DNA of 64,000 nucleotides from an uncultured Acetatifactor sp. (GCA_947581865.1 CANPWA010000001.1:1-64000), one strand, 5' to 3'. Counted from the stretch's first letter, positions 34,534-44,001 are shown. The notes: a model not told the origin generated them from the sequence alone. A program made the numbers and translations.

Positions 34534-36039
34534 ATGGGTATTACCTCTATTGGATTTATATTGTTCATAGCTCTGGCGATGATCCTGTACTATATCGTAC
34601 CCGGAAAGATGCAGTATTTTATTTTGCTGGGGGCAGGTGTCGTTTTTTATTTAACCTATGGGATCAAATATGTTCCTTTTGTTTTGGTCAATACGGTGGC
34701 TGTATATGCGGGAGCCAGGATCCTGGGCAGCAGGGAGCTGAAACACCGCAGACCGATATTGGTGTTGGTCCTGCTGATTTCTCTGGGGATGCTGGCGTAC
34801 ACAAAATATACTAATTTTATTCTTTCTGCGCTGAACAGTCTGATGCGGAGTGAACGCTTTCAGATGGTTGAACTGATCATGCCTTTAGGAGTCTCTTTCT
34901 ATACTTTTATGTCCATCGGATACCTGCTGGATGTGTATTGGAAAAAGTATGAGCCGGAGAGAAACTTCTTTAAATATGCGACCTTTGTTCTCTATTTTCC
35001 TCATATCATCCAAGGTCCTATCAGCAGATACAATAAACTTGCGCCACAGTTATTTGAGAGAAAGACTTATGATTTCCAGCGGATGGTATCCGGCGGAGAG
35101 CAGATTTTGTGGGGGTTTTTTCTGAAACTTGTCATTGCTAACCGGCTGGATATACTGGTAAGCAATGCTTTTGCTGACTACACTTCCTATGCGGGAGTGA
35201 TCTGGCTGGTGGTTCTTGCTCTGTATTCCGTTCAGATATATGCTGATTTTATGGGATGTATGGAGATCGCCAGGGGAGTTTCGCTGTTGTTTGGCATTGA
35301 GTTGGAAAAGAATTTCGATCATCCCTATTTTTCCAAGAGTATTCCTGAATTTTGGCGAAGATGGCATATGACCCTGGGGAGTTGGTTTAAAGATTATTTG
35401 TTTTTGCCGGTGTCCAATTCTTCTTTTGTTAAACGGACCAGCAAGAAGCTGGGGAAAAAATATGGTCCTAAGGCACGCAAAAATTTTATCAGCTGCTTTT
35501 CCGTTGCAGTGGTGTGGCTGGCAACGGGGCTATGGCATGGCGCGGCGTGGAGATTTATCGCATGGGGAATGTATCATGGGTGCCTGACGATCGGAAGCAC
35601 ATTGTTTGAAGATAAAATAAAGAAACTGACCAAATTCCTGCGCATTGACACCGGAACAAAGTCGTGGGAGTTGTTCCAGATGATGCGTACTTTTCTGCTC
35701 TGCTGTCTGGGAAGGGCATTATTCAGGGCACCGTCGCTGAGAGAGGGGCTGCTTATAATCAAGAGGCTTTTTATGCGTCCGGAGCTTTGGAGGCTGGTGG
35801 ACGGAAGTCTGTTCAATATGGGATTGAACAGACCGAATTTCGCATTGGCAATGATCTGCATTCTGATCTTGTGGTGCGTGAGCATGCTGCAGGAGAAGGG
35901 TTCCGTGAGGCAAATGTTCAATAAGCAGAATCTGGTGTTCCGTTTTGTTGTTTTGTATGTGGCAATCTTTTCCGTTATGATCTTTGGGCTTTATGGCCCC
36001 GGATATGATGCAAGTGCATTTATTTATGAACAATTTTAA
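34534..36039 (+). CDS. MBOAT family O-acyltransferase (DltB/AlgI-like)
   Basis: 501 residues with about 11 membrane segments. Hallmarks of the membrane-bound O-acyltransferase family are MPLGVSFYTFMSIGYLLDVY, FPHIIQGPISRYNKL, FDHPYFSKSIPEFWRRWHMTLGSWFKDYLFLP, and the catalytic-His region GLWHGAAWRFIAWGMYHG. DltB and AlgI are the closest described types: they move acyl groups (D-alanine, acetate) from a cytoplasmic donor across the membrane to extracellular polymers. It is the first gene of a seven-gene operon containing an acyl carrier protein, an adenylating ligase, an ABC importer and an SGNH protein. The ATG at 34534 is chosen because of the promoter at 34453-34481; AAGGA lies about 12 bases upstream. 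Confidence 0.92.
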   Translation: MGITSIGFILFIALAMILYYIVPGKMQYFILLGAGVVFYLTYGIKYVPFVLVNTVAVYAGARILGSRELKHRRPILVLVLLISLGMLAYTKYTNFILSALNSLMRSERFQMVELIMPLGVSFYTFMSIGYLLDVYWKKYEPERNFFKYATFVLYFPHIIQGPISRYNKLAPQLFERKTYDFQRMVSGGEQILWGFFLKLVIANRLDILVSNAFADYTSYAGVIWLVVLALYSVQIYADFMGCMEIARGVSLLFGIELEKNFDHPYFSKSIPEFWRRWHMTLGSWFKDYLFLPVSNSSFVKRTSKKLGKKYGPKARKNFISCFSVAVVWLATGLWHGAAWRFIAWGMYHGCLTIGSTLFEDKIKKLTKFLRIDTGTKSWELFQMMRTFLLCCLGRALFRAPSLREGLLIIKRLFMRPELWRLVDGSLFNMGLNRPNFALAMICILILWCVSMLQEKGSVRQMFNKQNLVFRFVVLYVAIFSVMIFGLYGPGYDASAFIYEQF

Positions 36040-36052
36040 AAGGAGAGAAAAA

Positions 36053-36277
36053 ATGGATAAATTGAAAGAGGTTTTAAGCGCATGCTGCCCCAACATTGAC
36101 TTTGAGAACGAAAAGGGATTGGTCAGTAAGAAAGTGATCGATTCCGTTGACCTTGTGACACTGGTATCCGATATAGAGGATGAGTTTGATATCACGATTC
36201 CTATGGAAGAGCTGGTTCCGGAAAATTTTGATTCTCTGGAGGCAATCTGGGAGATGGTACAGCGTCTGTCCAAATAA
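36053..36277 (+). CDS. Acyl carrier protein (DltC-like role)
   Basis: 74 residues. The phosphopantetheine attachment site is VIDSVDLVTLVSDIEDEF, with the Ser of the D-S-V-D motif at ~residue 33. The protein is acidic and helical, with ETIxMEEL-type third-helix features (ITIPMEELVPENFDS). It begins 13 bases after the MBOAT gene, with AGGAGAG upstream of the ATG. In the cluster it should carry the acyl group activated by the next gene's product to the MBOAT protein, as DltC carries D-alanine. The short, divergent sequence and context argue against a fatty-acid-synthesis ACP. Confidence 0.9.
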   Translation: MDKLKEVLSACCPNIDFENEKGLVSKKVIDSVDLVTLVSDIEDEFDITIPMEELVPENFDSLEAIWEMVQRLSK

Positions 36278-36295
36278 GATGCAGAGAGGAAAAAT

Positions 36296-37759
36296 ATGTT
36301 TGGTTCGATTGTGGAGGCAATTTACACCCATGCCCGGGAAAATCCACAGAAGTTATGTGTGGTTGACGGGACGGGAGAATACACCTACCGGGATATTTGG
36401 AAGTTTGCCAATGAGACCGCGGCGCTTTTGAGGGAAAAGGGAGCGGAAAAAGGGGGGCATATCATAGTGGAATGCACGCAGGATGCCCGATACCTTGTCT
36501 GCGCGATGGCATGCCAGCTTTTAGGTGCCGTGTTTGTTCCGGTGGAAAACCGGGCGACCCAGGAACGTATCAAAGAGATCACACAGAGTGTCTGTGCCCG
36601 GATTTATGTCGGAAAGACGGTGTATGAGACGCAGACTCTGCATTTGGATATTGAGGATCTGTTTCAACCGGGCAGGGAGCTTCCTGAGGAGCAGTGTTTC
36701 CTGCCGCCTTCCGACAAAGATGCAGTGGCAGAAATCCTTTATACCACGGGTACGACCGGAAAACCCAAAGGGATCGTTCTCTCCAACGGCAATAATGTTG
36801 CGGTCGCAGAGAATGTACTTTACGGTACGGAGATGAAAAAGGACAGCGTGGAGCTTGTACCGCTGCCGTTAAGTCATTCCCATGGGCTCAGAAGCTGTTA
36901 TGCGCATTTTGTAAACGGCAGCACGGTGGTTGTGACAGACGGGGTAATGAGGGTAAAAGAGATCTTTGACCTCATAGAAAAGTATGGGATCAATGCCATG
37001 GATCTTTCTCCCAGCGCGGCCAGGATTTTGCTGAAGCTGTCCAAGGGAGGGTTAAAACAGTACGCGCATAAAATTGAATATATCCAGATAGGTACGGCGG
37101 TGCTGCCGGAGGATGTGAAAGAGGAGCTTTGCCGGATTTTTGATAAGAGCCGTCTGTATAATTTTTATGGATCCACGGAAGCCGGCCGCTGTGCCCTTTT
37201 GGATTTTAATCATATGCGGGGGTATCACAACTGTATCGGGAAACCGTCCCGGCATGCGCACATCGTGATCGTGGATGAACAGAGGCAGCCCATGGACGCC
37301 ACGAGAGACAATCCGGGTACGGTGGCGATTGAAGGCGAAATGAATATGCAGGGGTATTGGAGAGACGAAGAGACCACCGCCTCCGTAATGCAGGGCGGCT
37401 TTATCTATACCAATGATCTGGGCTATATGGATCAGGATGGGCTGATCTATGTCTTGGGCAGAGCGGATGATGTGATCAATTATCAGGGAATTAAGATCGC
37501 ACCGGAAGATATAGAAATATGTGCCGCTAAATATTCCGGGATATCGGACTGTGCCTGTGTGCCCATGCCGGATCAGATATGCGGGCAGGTCCCCAGATTG
37601 TTTGTCGTGGCAAAGGAACCCGACGGGTTTGACCGGAAAGATTTCATGGAATTTCTTTCCAAAACGCTGGAGGCGAATAAGCTTCCCAGACAGATTGAAT
37701 TGATCGATTCTATACCGAGGACTTCCAACGGTAAGATTCAAAGAAAAAAACTGATGTAA
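36296..37759 (+). CDS. ANL superfamily acid-adenylating ligase (DltA position, acyl-CoA-synthetase-like)
   Basis: 487 residues. Adenylation domain motifs are EILYTTGTTGKPKGIVLSN (P-loop, ~148-165), LPLSHSHGLRSCYAHF, YNFYGSTEAGRC, YTNDLGYMDQDGLIYVLGRADDVINYQGIKI, and the C-terminal catalytic lysine in SNGKIQRKKL. It activates a carboxylic acid as AMP ester and presumably loads it on the adjacent ACP. Compared with DltA, the P-loop and following motifs look more like acyl- or aryl-CoA/ACP ligases, so D-alanine is not the obvious substrate. It lies 18 bases after the ACP gene and 17 bases before the importer gene. Confidence 0.88.
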   Translation: MFGSIVEAIYTHARENPQKLCVVDGTGEYTYRDIWKFANETAALLREKGAEKGGHIIVECTQDARYLVCAMACQLLGAVFVPVENRATQERIKEITQSVCARIYVGKTVYETQTLHLDIEDLFQPGRELPEEQCFLPPSDKDAVAEILYTTGTTGKPKGIVLSNGNNVAVAENVLYGTEMKKDSVELVPLPLSHSHGLRSCYAHFVNGSTVVVTDGVMRVKEIFDLIEKYGINAMDLSPSAARILLKLSKGGLKQYAHKIEYIQIGTAVLPEDVKEELCRIFDKSRLYNFYGSTEAGRCALLDFNHMRGYHNCIGKPSRHAHIVIVDEQRQPMDATRDNPGTVAIEGEMNMQGYWRDEETTASVMQGGFIYTNDLGYMDQDGLIYVLGRADDVINYQGIKIAPEDIEICAAKYSGISDCACVPMPDQICGQVPRLFVVAKEPDGFDRKDFMEFLSKTLEANKLPRQIELIDSIPRTSNGKIQRKKLM

Positions 37760-37776
37760 ATGAAAAGGAGAGGAAA

Positions 37777-38790
37777 ATGAAAAAGTTCAGAAAGAAATGT
37801 GTGGCTGCTGTTGTAATGTGTTGTGCCCTTTTGAGCATGGGGCTGACAGGCTGTGCCGGAGACAAAAACCAGACTGCGGGACAGCCCGGGAACGGGAAGG
37901 AAGCGGAAGTAAATATTGCCTATCAGTATGGGCTGGCATATGCGCCCCTGATCATTGCGAAGGAGCAGGGGTTGATCGAGAAGGCATATGAGGATGCCAC
38001 CGGTCAGAAGGTGAACGTAACCTGGAATCAGATGAGTTCCGGGTCTGACATCAATACGGCATTTGTCTCCGGAAGCATCAATGTGGGATTTATGGGTGTG
38101 GCTCCCGCCATCACCGGCGTGGCAAACGATGTCGGATATAAGATCTTTACCAATCTTTCCGGGCAGGAGCATGCTTTGATGACCAACAGTGAGGATCTGA
38201 ATACTTTGTCTGATCTTGTGGGCAGCGATTCTCAGATCGCCCTTGTCAATATCGGTTCCATCCAGCATATCATTCTGGGAATGGCGCTGGATCATGCGGG
38301 TTATGATGCCCACTCCCTTGATTCGAACATCGTGGTGATGAAGCATCCGGACGGTATGACTGCGCTGGAGTCCGGAAGTGTACCCTGTCATCTGTCCACA
38401 AATCCTTATATTTATAAGGAGATGGAGAACAGCCAGCTGCACGAGATAGAGGGAATTTCCGATGTGTGGAGTGTGGACAGTTCCTTTATTGTAGGGATTG
38501 CCAGCGAGGATCTGGAGCAGTCGGATCCGGAGCTGTATTCGGCAGTGTGCGAGGCGATCGAGGAGGCTATAAACTATATCAATGACAATCCCGAAGAGGC
38601 TGCAGAGATAACCTGTGAGTTTAACGGAAACACCAAAGAGGACGAGATCAAATATCTGCAGAAGGGCAATTATTCTGTGGACACCAAAGGAATTTTCAGC
38701 CTGGCAGATTTTATGTCTTCCAACGGTTTCATAGACAAAAAGTTTGAAAGCTACAAGGACTTGGTATTTGACAACGTGACAGGTGATTAA
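37777..38790 (+). CDS. ABC transporter substrate-binding lipoprotein (NitT/TauT, NMT1-like)
   Basis: 337 residues. Signal peptide and lipobox MGLTGCAG with lipidated Cys26. The mature protein starts with the NMT1/SsuA-like pattern VNIAYQYGLAYAPLIIAKEQGLIEKAYED, then SGSDINTAFVSGSINVGFMGVAPAI. These families bind nitrate, sulfonates, thiamine precursors or aromatic/aliphatic carboxylates. It is followed by its permease and ATPase and sits inside the MBOAT-ACP-ligase-SGNH operon. An attractive reading is that it captures the acid that the ligase activates, but the ligand cannot be read from the sequence. Good ribosome binding site (AAAAGGAGAGG). Confidence 0.9.
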   Translation: MKKFRKKCVAAVVMCCALLSMGLTGCAGDKNQTAGQPGNGKEAEVNIAYQYGLAYAPLIIAKEQGLIEKAYEDATGQKVNVTWNQMSSGSDINTAFVSGSINVGFMGVAPAITGVANDVGYKIFTNLSGQEHALMTNSEDLNTLSDLVGSDSQIALVNIGSIQHIILGMALDHAGYDAHSLDSNIVVMKHPDGMTALESGSVPCHLSTNPYIYKEMENSQLHEIEGISDVWSVDSSFIVGIASEDLEQSDPELYSAVCEAIEEAINYINDNPEEAAEITCEFNGNTKEDEIKYLQKGNYSVDTKGIFSLADFMSSNGFIDKKFESYKDLVFDNVTGD

Positions 38791-38831
38791 GGCAGGCAGT
38801 ACGTCACAAAAAATGTGGCGGGATTTAAGGA

Positions 38832-39647
38832 ATGAGCAGGATGAATAAACGCAGGGAAGAGTTTTCCGACTTAATAGTAAAAATTGTTTTTGTTGCGGTG
38901 GTCTTGCTGATCTGGGAATCGGTGGCGAGGGCGAATCTTTTTGGTTCCCGGTCCAGGCTGATCTTTCCCACCATCGGAGAGATCGGAAGGGCATTTGTCA
39001 CGAATCTGACGATAGGGTATGCGGGCAGTTCCTTTTTGATTTATATTGCCAATTCCCTGAAGCTTCTGATCATCGGTTTGTTGATAGGAGTTGTGCTGGC
39101 ATTTGTCTTTTCCGGTTTGTCCATGGTGAGCAGATATTTTTATTCCATTTATAATCTGGTGGTATCTGTGTTTGATCTGCTGCCCGGAGTTGCCCTGCTG
39201 CCGGTCGTTATCATAATTTTTGGCGTAACTCCCGGAGTGATCGTGTTTCTGGTGGTACATGCGGTGATCTGGCCCATGTCCAGGAGTGTACTGGACGGCT
39301 TTATGGCAGTGCCCCGGATCTATGTGGAAGCCGGGCTGAATATGGGATTATCCAGGGGCAGACTGTTGTTTGGCGTGTATATTCCGGCAGCTATGTCCTA
39401 TATCCTGTCGGGCTTAAAGGTCGGCTGGGCAAGAGCATGGAGAGGGCTGCTCAGTGCGGAGATGATCTTTGGACTGGCAAACAGCCTTGGTATCGGTCTG
39501 TACATCAATCAAATGCGTACGAATCTCAAGAATGCGGAAATGTATGCGACTTTGATCGTGATCGTCCTGATCGGCGTGGTGGTCCAGTACGGTATCTTTG
39601 CGCCGATTGAAAAATGTACGGTGAAAAAGTGGGGAATGTCAAAGTGA
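38832..39647 (+). CDS. ABC transporter permease (NitT/TauT type)
   Basis: 271 residues with about six transmembrane segments. The binding-protein-dependent transport signature is DGFMAVPRIYVEAGLNMGLSRGRLLFGVYIPAAMSYILSGLKVG (EAA loop contacting the ATPase, ~155-200), followed by LGIGLYINQMRTN. The N-terminus (FSDLIVKIVFVAVVLLIWES) resembles SsuC/TauC permeases. The stop overlaps the ATPase start (TGATG), so they are coupled. Partner of the flanking binding protein and ATPase. Confidence 0.92.
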   Translation: MSRMNKRREEFSDLIVKIVFVAVVLLIWESVARANLFGSRSRLIFPTIGEIGRAFVTNLTIGYAGSSFLIYIANSLKLLIIGLLIGVVLAFVFSGLSMVSRYFYSIYNLVVSVFDLLPGVALLPVVIIIFGVTPGVIVFLVVHAVIWPMSRSVLDGFMAVPRIYVEAGLNMGLSRGRLLFGVYIPAAMSYILSGLKVGWARAWRGLLSAEMIFGLANSLGIGLYINQMRTNLKNAEMYATLIVIVLIGVVVQYGIFAPIEKCTVKKWGMSK

Positions 39648-40408
39648 TGGAGAACACGGATAATATACTGGAAATCAAGCATCTCACCAAAGTATATCAG
39701 GACGAGACGGATACCGGGGCAGATCCTATTCTGGCGGATTTAAATCTGAAAGTTGGCAGGAAAGAATTCTTAAGTGTCCTGGGACCTTCCGGCTGCGGCA
39801 AGACTACGATGCTCAGATGTATCGCGGGATTTGAGACTTACAATGGGGAAATTCTTGTCGATGGGGTCTCTGCCGCAAAGCCGGGTACGGACCGCATCAT
39901 GGTATTTCAGGATTTTAATCAGATTTTTCCGTGGCAGACGGTGGAAAAGAATATTCAATATCCATTGAGATTACAGGGGATTAAGGATAAGGAACAGCTT
40001 CAGGCGGTCTCTGATGAATATCTGAAAAAAGTAAATCTGGACGGCGTGCAGAAGAAGTATCCGCATCAGTTGTCCGGAGGCATGAAGCAGAGGGTGGCTA
40101 TCGCCAGGGCGCTGGCGCAGAAACCAAAGATCATTCTGATGGATGAGCCTTTTGCCGCGCTGGATGCCATGACCCGGAACCGTCTTCAGGTGGAACTTTT
40201 AAACATTTCCAGCCAGGAAGATTGTACTTTTATCTTTATCACACATAATATTCAGGAAGCGATCGTGCTGGGAGACCGCATTATCGTCATGTCCAAAAAG
40301 GGCGAGATCAAAGTGGATGAAAAAAACGGGCTGAAAAAGCCGATTACTCCGGCAACTCCCGGTTATGGGGAAATGTGGCAGAGATTCCATGATGCCTTGG
40401 AGGTGTAA
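39647..40408 (+). CDS. ABC transporter ATP-binding protein (NitT/TauT type)
   Basis: 253 residues. Walker A is LGPSGCGKTT, Q-loop MVFQDFNQIFPWQT, signature YPHQLSGGMKQRVAIARAL, Walker B IILMDEPFAALD and switch His FITHNIQEA. It is closest in style to SsuB/TauB/NrtD ATPases. The ATG at 39647 shares a base with the permease stop. The C-terminal extension is short. It powers the importer embedded in the acylation operon. Confidence 0.94.
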   Translation: MENTDNILEIKHLTKVYQDETDTGADPILADLNLKVGRKEFLSVLGPSGCGKTTMLRCIAGFETYNGEILVDGVSAAKPGTDRIMVFQDFNQIFPWQTVEKNIQYPLRLQGIKDKEQLQAVSDEYLKKVNLDGVQKKYPHQLSGGMKQRVAIARALAQKPKIILMDEPFAALDAMTRNRLQVELLNISSQEDCTFIFITHNIQEAIVLGDRIIVMSKKGEIKVDEKNGLKKPITPATPGYGEMWQRFHDALEV

Positions 40409-40423
40409 GAGGAGCACGCTTGT

Positions 40424-41482
40424 ATGAAAAGAGATACTGTTGTAAGAGGAATTAAAATAAGCCTGTTCCTGATCATATTTGTTGTGATATATAGGTATAT
40501 TACGATAATTTTTTCGTATTCCATCGATGCGCGGAATTATCAATGGGTGGCAGGATTTTTTGAGGAGAGGGAAAACAGTCTGGATGCGGTGTATCTGGGG
40601 AGCAGCGATACCTATGCGTTTTGGCAGGCTCCGATCGCATTCGAGCAGTACGGGATAACGGTGCGGCCGCTCTGCTGCAATTCGCAGCCGCTGGCTGCAG
40701 CCAAATATCTGATAGAGGAAACCCGTAAAAAATATCCGGATGCCTTGTATATCATTCCTATCAATAACCTGACCACAGAACTTGAGGATACGCATATTCA
40801 CTATCTGACAGACTACTATCCTCTGTCCGTCAACAAGATAAAAATGATATGGGCAATGGCGGATTACGCGGAGGAACCCTACAGTAAACGAATGGAATAT
40901 TTTTTCCCCATCGTGCGATATCATCCCCGGTGGGACAGTCTGCAGTATGATGATTTTAATTATAAGCTGGATGGTCTCAAGGGTGCGTCTTATTACGATT
41001 CTTTCCTTGAGGAGGCCAGGGACGTGTCTGATATATACTGTGTCACGCAGGAGCGGGAGGAGCTTACACCCAAAAGCCAGGAACTTCTGCTGGATCTGCT
41101 GGAGTATTGTAAGCAGGAAGAGGTCAATGTGCTTTTTATCACAGTACCCCAGATCTTGTCGGATGAGCAGGAACTGGCGAGATATAATACCGCAAATGAC
41201 ATCATTGAAAGCAATGGGTTTCCTGTGTTGGATCTTTCAGACAAAGTGGAGGAGATCGGGCTGGATCTGACTACGGATTATTATAATGCGGAACATACCA
41301 ACATCCATGGTTCTATAAAATGGACGCATTATATCAGTCAGTATCTGATCGAAAACTATGATTTTGAAGATAAGAGAAATCAGGCGGAATTTCAGGACTG
41401 GACGGATGCCGTTACATTATACCGGGGGATTATCTCGCCATATATCCGTGAGGGTGAGGTGGAGGAATATCTGTTGCGATGA
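40424..41482 (+). CDS. SGNH/GDSL-like membrane-anchored protein (DltD/AlgX-type accessory)
   Basis: 352 residues. One N-terminal transmembrane anchor (~9-30) is followed by an extracytoplasmic domain. Block I is DAVYLGSSDTYAFWQAP (Gly-Ser-Ser, nucleophile Ser ~60), and block V is the C-terminal YNAEHTNIHGSIKWT, which supplies the catalytic His. This is the arrangement of DltD and of AlgJ/AlgX/PatB-like SGNH proteins that accept an acyl group from an MBOAT partner and place it on a polymer. It begins 15 bases after the ATPase gene and closes the operon, taking the role of dltD. The acceptor polymer is unknown. Confidence 0.82.
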   Translation: MKRDTVVRGIKISLFLIIFVVIYRYITIIFSYSIDARNYQWVAGFFEERENSLDAVYLGSSDTYAFWQAPIAFEQYGITVRPLCCNSQPLAAAKYLIEETRKKYPDALYIIPINNLTTELEDTHIHYLTDYYPLSVNKIKMIWAMADYAEEPYSKRMEYFFPIVRYHPRWDSLQYDDFNYKLDGLKGASYYDSFLEEARDVSDIYCVTQEREELTPKSQELLLDLLEYCKQEEVNVLFITVPQILSDEQELARYNTANDIIESNGFPVLDLSDKVEEIGLDLTTDYYNAEHTNIHGSIKWTHYISQYLIENYDFEDKRNQAEFQDWTDAVTLYRGIISPYIREGEVEEYLLR

Positions 41483-41509
41483 GAGCTTCCTCAAAGCAAT
41501 ATAAAATCC

Positions 41510-41538
41510 TTGTCAAACACATAAAAAAGAGATACTAT
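41510..41538 (+). promoter_or_regulatory. Putative promoter of the polysaccharide deacetylase gene
   Basis: TTGTCA (41510-41515), a 17-base spacer and TACTAT (41533-41538). It marks the end of the acylation operon and the start of a new unit. Confidence 0.6.
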
Positions 41539-41583
41539 AGAGATGGATAATTATGGATCCAAAACGGGCAGGGAGGTAAGAGG

Positions 41584-42405
41584 ATGAAAATTTATGTTTG
41601 TTTTCCGGGAGGGAAAGCAAAAGCTTTGACCATGAGCTATGATGACGGCAAGCCGCAGGACGAAAGACTTCTTTCCATTTTTAACAAAAATGGGATCAAA
41701 GGGACGTTTAATCTAAACTTTGGGTTGATGGGAATGGATAAGGTTCCGCCCCGTTTCCCCAAGGAAGTGATCAAGGAACTGTATAAGGGGCATGAGATCG
41801 CAACCCATACCATGACCCACCCCACGATCTCCCGCTGCCCGCTTTCTTATGTGGCGGAGGAGGTTCTGGAGGACCGCAGGGGTCTGGAGAAAACGCTGGG
41901 CATATTGGTGCGCGGTCACGCGTATCCCAACGGCTCTTACAGTGAGGAGATCAAACAGCTTTACCGCCAGCTTGGTATCGCTTATGCCCGTGTGGTGGAG
42001 ACGACGGGTGGTTTTGAGATGCCCACGGATTTTATGGAGTGGAAGGCAACCTGTCACCACAACGCTCCCGATCTGATGGAAAAGGCTAAATTTTTTGCAG
42101 AGTTTAACAAACCTCAATATCTCAAACTGATGTATGTGTGGGGACACAGCTATGAGTTTGACAAAGATGACAACTGGCAGGTGATCGAAGAGTTCTGTGA
42201 ATACATGGGTGGCAGAAAGGACATCTGGTATGCCACGAATATTGAGATCGTTGACTATATGAATGCGGCGAAGAACCTTCAGTATTCCGCTGACAGCGAT
42301 GCGGTCTACAATCCGAACGCGATGAGTGTCTGGCTGTTATTGGAGGATAAGAAAGCTGTGGAGATTCCCGGCGGAACATATGTGGACCTGACAAAATCAA
42401 TGTGA
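41584..42405 (+). CDS. Polysaccharide deacetylase family protein (NodB fold)
   Basis: 273 residues with no signal peptide, so cytoplasmic or non-classically placed. The NodB motifs are present: motif 1 LTMSYDDGKPQDER (metal Asp), motif 2 HEIATHTMTHP (two metal His), motif 3 RGHAYPNGSYSEEI, and a late WGHSYEF. Members remove acetyl groups from N-acetylglucosamine-type polymers or small amides. The lack of an export signal makes a small intracellular substrate as likely as peptidoglycan. GGGAGG precedes ATG 41584. A hairpin (ACCCGGC...GCGCGGGT) lies between it and glpK. Confidence 0.85.
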   Translation: MKIYVCFPGGKAKALTMSYDDGKPQDERLLSIFNKNGIKGTFNLNFGLMGMDKVPPRFPKEVIKELYKGHEIATHTMTHPTISRCPLSYVAEEVLEDRRGLEKTLGILVRGHAYPNGSYSEEIKQLYRQLGIAYARVVETTGGFEMPTDFMEWKATCHHNAPDLMEKAKFFAEFNKPQYLKLMYVWGHSYEFDKDDNWQVIEEFCEYMGGRKDIWYATNIEIVDYMNAAKNLQYSADSDAVYNPNAMSVWLLLEDKKAVEIPGGTYVDLTKSM

Positions 42406-42477
42406 TGTAAAAGGACCCGGCTTTCCACTGTGTCAACAGTGGGAGCGCGGGTCTTTGTGACTGTAGAGGAGGAGTTT

Positions 42478-43974
42478 ATGCAAAGCTATGTCATGGCGTT
42501 AGATCAGGGGACCACCAGTTCGCGGTGTATTCTCTTTGACAAAAAAGGGCATATCTGTTCCATGGCGCAGAGAGAGTTTGCCCAGATTTATCCCAAGCCC
42601 GGGTGGGTGGAGCATGATCCAAGACAAATATGGTCCTCACAGCTTGCGGTTGCCACGGAGGCGATGGCAAAGCTGGGGGTGGATGTGCAGCAGATCGCGG
42701 CAATCGGGATCACCAATCAGCGGGAAACGACCATTGTTTGGGACAGACAGACCGGGGAGCCTGTCTGCAACGCTATTGTGTGGCAGTGCAGGCGGACTTC
42801 CGATTACATTGACGAGCTGAAAAAAACCGTCTTTGAGAAAAAAATCCGCGAGAGGACGGGACTGATTCCCGACGCCTATTTCAGCGCTTCCAAGATCGCA
42901 TGGATCCTGGACAATGTGCCGGGTGCGCGGCAGCGCGCAGAACGCGGGGAGCTGTTATTTGGCACAGTGGATACCTGGCTGATCTGGAACCTGACCAAGG
43001 GAGCTGTCCATGTGACGGATTATACCAACGCGTCCCGCACCATGCTGTTTGATATTCATAAGCTGGTATGGGACGATGAAATATTGGCTTACTTTCGTAT
43101 CCCCAGGAGCATGCTTCCCGAAGTGAAACCTTCGAGCTGCGTGTATGGGAGGACAGAAGTGTCGGTGCTGGGGGGAAGCATCCCCATTGCGGGAGCGGCG
43201 GGTGACCAGCAGGCGGCTCTGTTCGGGCAGTGTTGTTTTGAGCAGGGCGAGGTGAAAAATACCTATGGAACCGGCTGTTTTCTGCTGATGAACACAGGGA
43301 CCCAGGCGATAGATTCCCGGTCGGGGCTGCTTACCACTGTCGCGGCCTCCGTGGGGGGAAAGGTGGAATATGCGCTGGAAGGCAGTGTGTTTGTGGCAGG
43401 TGCAGGCATTCAATGGCTGCGGGATGCCATGGATATGATCCGCACTGCTCCCCAGTCACAGGAATTTGCACAACAGGTTGAGGATACGGCAGGGGTCTAC
43501 ATTGTTCCCGCTTTCGCGGGGCTGGGTGCGCCCTATTGGAATCAGTATGCCAGAGGGACCGTGGTGGGAATCACCCGAGGGTGTACGAAAGCGCATTTCA
43601 TCCGGGCAGCCCTGGAGTCCATTGCCTACCAGACGGCGGATGTCATCCGCGCCATGGAGGCGGACAGCGGTCTGTGCTTGAAGAGTCTGAAGGTGGATGG
43701 CGGAGCCAGTGCCAATGACTTCCTGATGCAGTTTCAGTCGGATATCATAGGGGCAAGGGTGGAAAGACCGGGCTGTATAGAGACTACCGCCCTGGGCGCC
43801 GCATATCTGGCAGGGCTGGCAGTGGGATACTGGGGCAGCCGGGAAGAGATCCGGGATAACTGGAACATCGGCGCCGTCTTTGCGCCCGGCATGGAAACGG
43901 CACGGAGAGAAGCGTTGATGAAGGGATGGGAACGGGCAGTCAGATGCGCCCTCGTCTGGGCACAGGAACAATGA
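42478..43974 (+). CDS. glpK: Glycerol kinase
   Basis: ATP-dependent phosphorylation of glycerol to glycerol 3-phosphate. 498 residues, FGGY family: [15 protein letters not shown] (phosphate 1), [93 protein letters not shown], and [17 protein letters not shown] near the C-terminus. ATG 42478 has GAGGAGG immediately upstream; the frame is open 48 bases further but without a ribosome binding site. No glpF or glpD neighbours in the window. Confidence 0.97.
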   Translation: MQSYVMALDQGTTSSRCILFDKKGHICSMAQREFAQIYPKPGWVEHDPRQIWSSQLAVATEAMAKLGVDVQQIAAIGITNQRETTIVWDRQTGEPVCNAIVWQCRRTSDYIDELKKTVFEKKIRERTGLIPDAYFSASKIAWILDNVPGARQRAERGELLFGTVDTWLIWNLTKGAVHVTDYTNASRTMLFDIHKLVWDDEILAYFRIPRSMLPEVKPSSCVYGRTEVSVLGGSIPIAGAAGDQQAALFGQCCFEQGEVKNTYGTGCFLLMNTGTQAIDSRSGLLTTVAASVGGKVEYALEGSVFVAGAGIQWLRDAMDMIRTAPQSQEFAQQVEDTAGVYIVPAFAGLGAPYWNQYARGTVVGITRGCTKAHFIRAALESIAYQTADVIRAMEADSGLCLKSLKVDGGASANDFLMQFQSDIIGARVERPGCIETTALGAAYLAGLAVGYWGSREEIRDNWNIGAVFAPGMETARREALMKGWERAVRCALVWAQEQ

Positions 43975-44001
43975 TGTACCGGGCATATCCTATAAAATCT
44001 C

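Noticed and set aside
36296..37759. Naming the ligase dltA (D-alanine ligase)
   Set aside because: Position fits, but the sequence motifs resemble acyl/aryl ligases and the embedded importer has no place in known dlt operons.
42406..42477. Hairpin between the deacetylase and glpK as a strong terminator or riboswitch
   Set aside because: Arms (GGACCCGGC with GCGCGGGTC, and CCACTG with CAGTGG) pair only with mismatches, the T run is short (TCTTTG), and no aptamer pattern was recognised.
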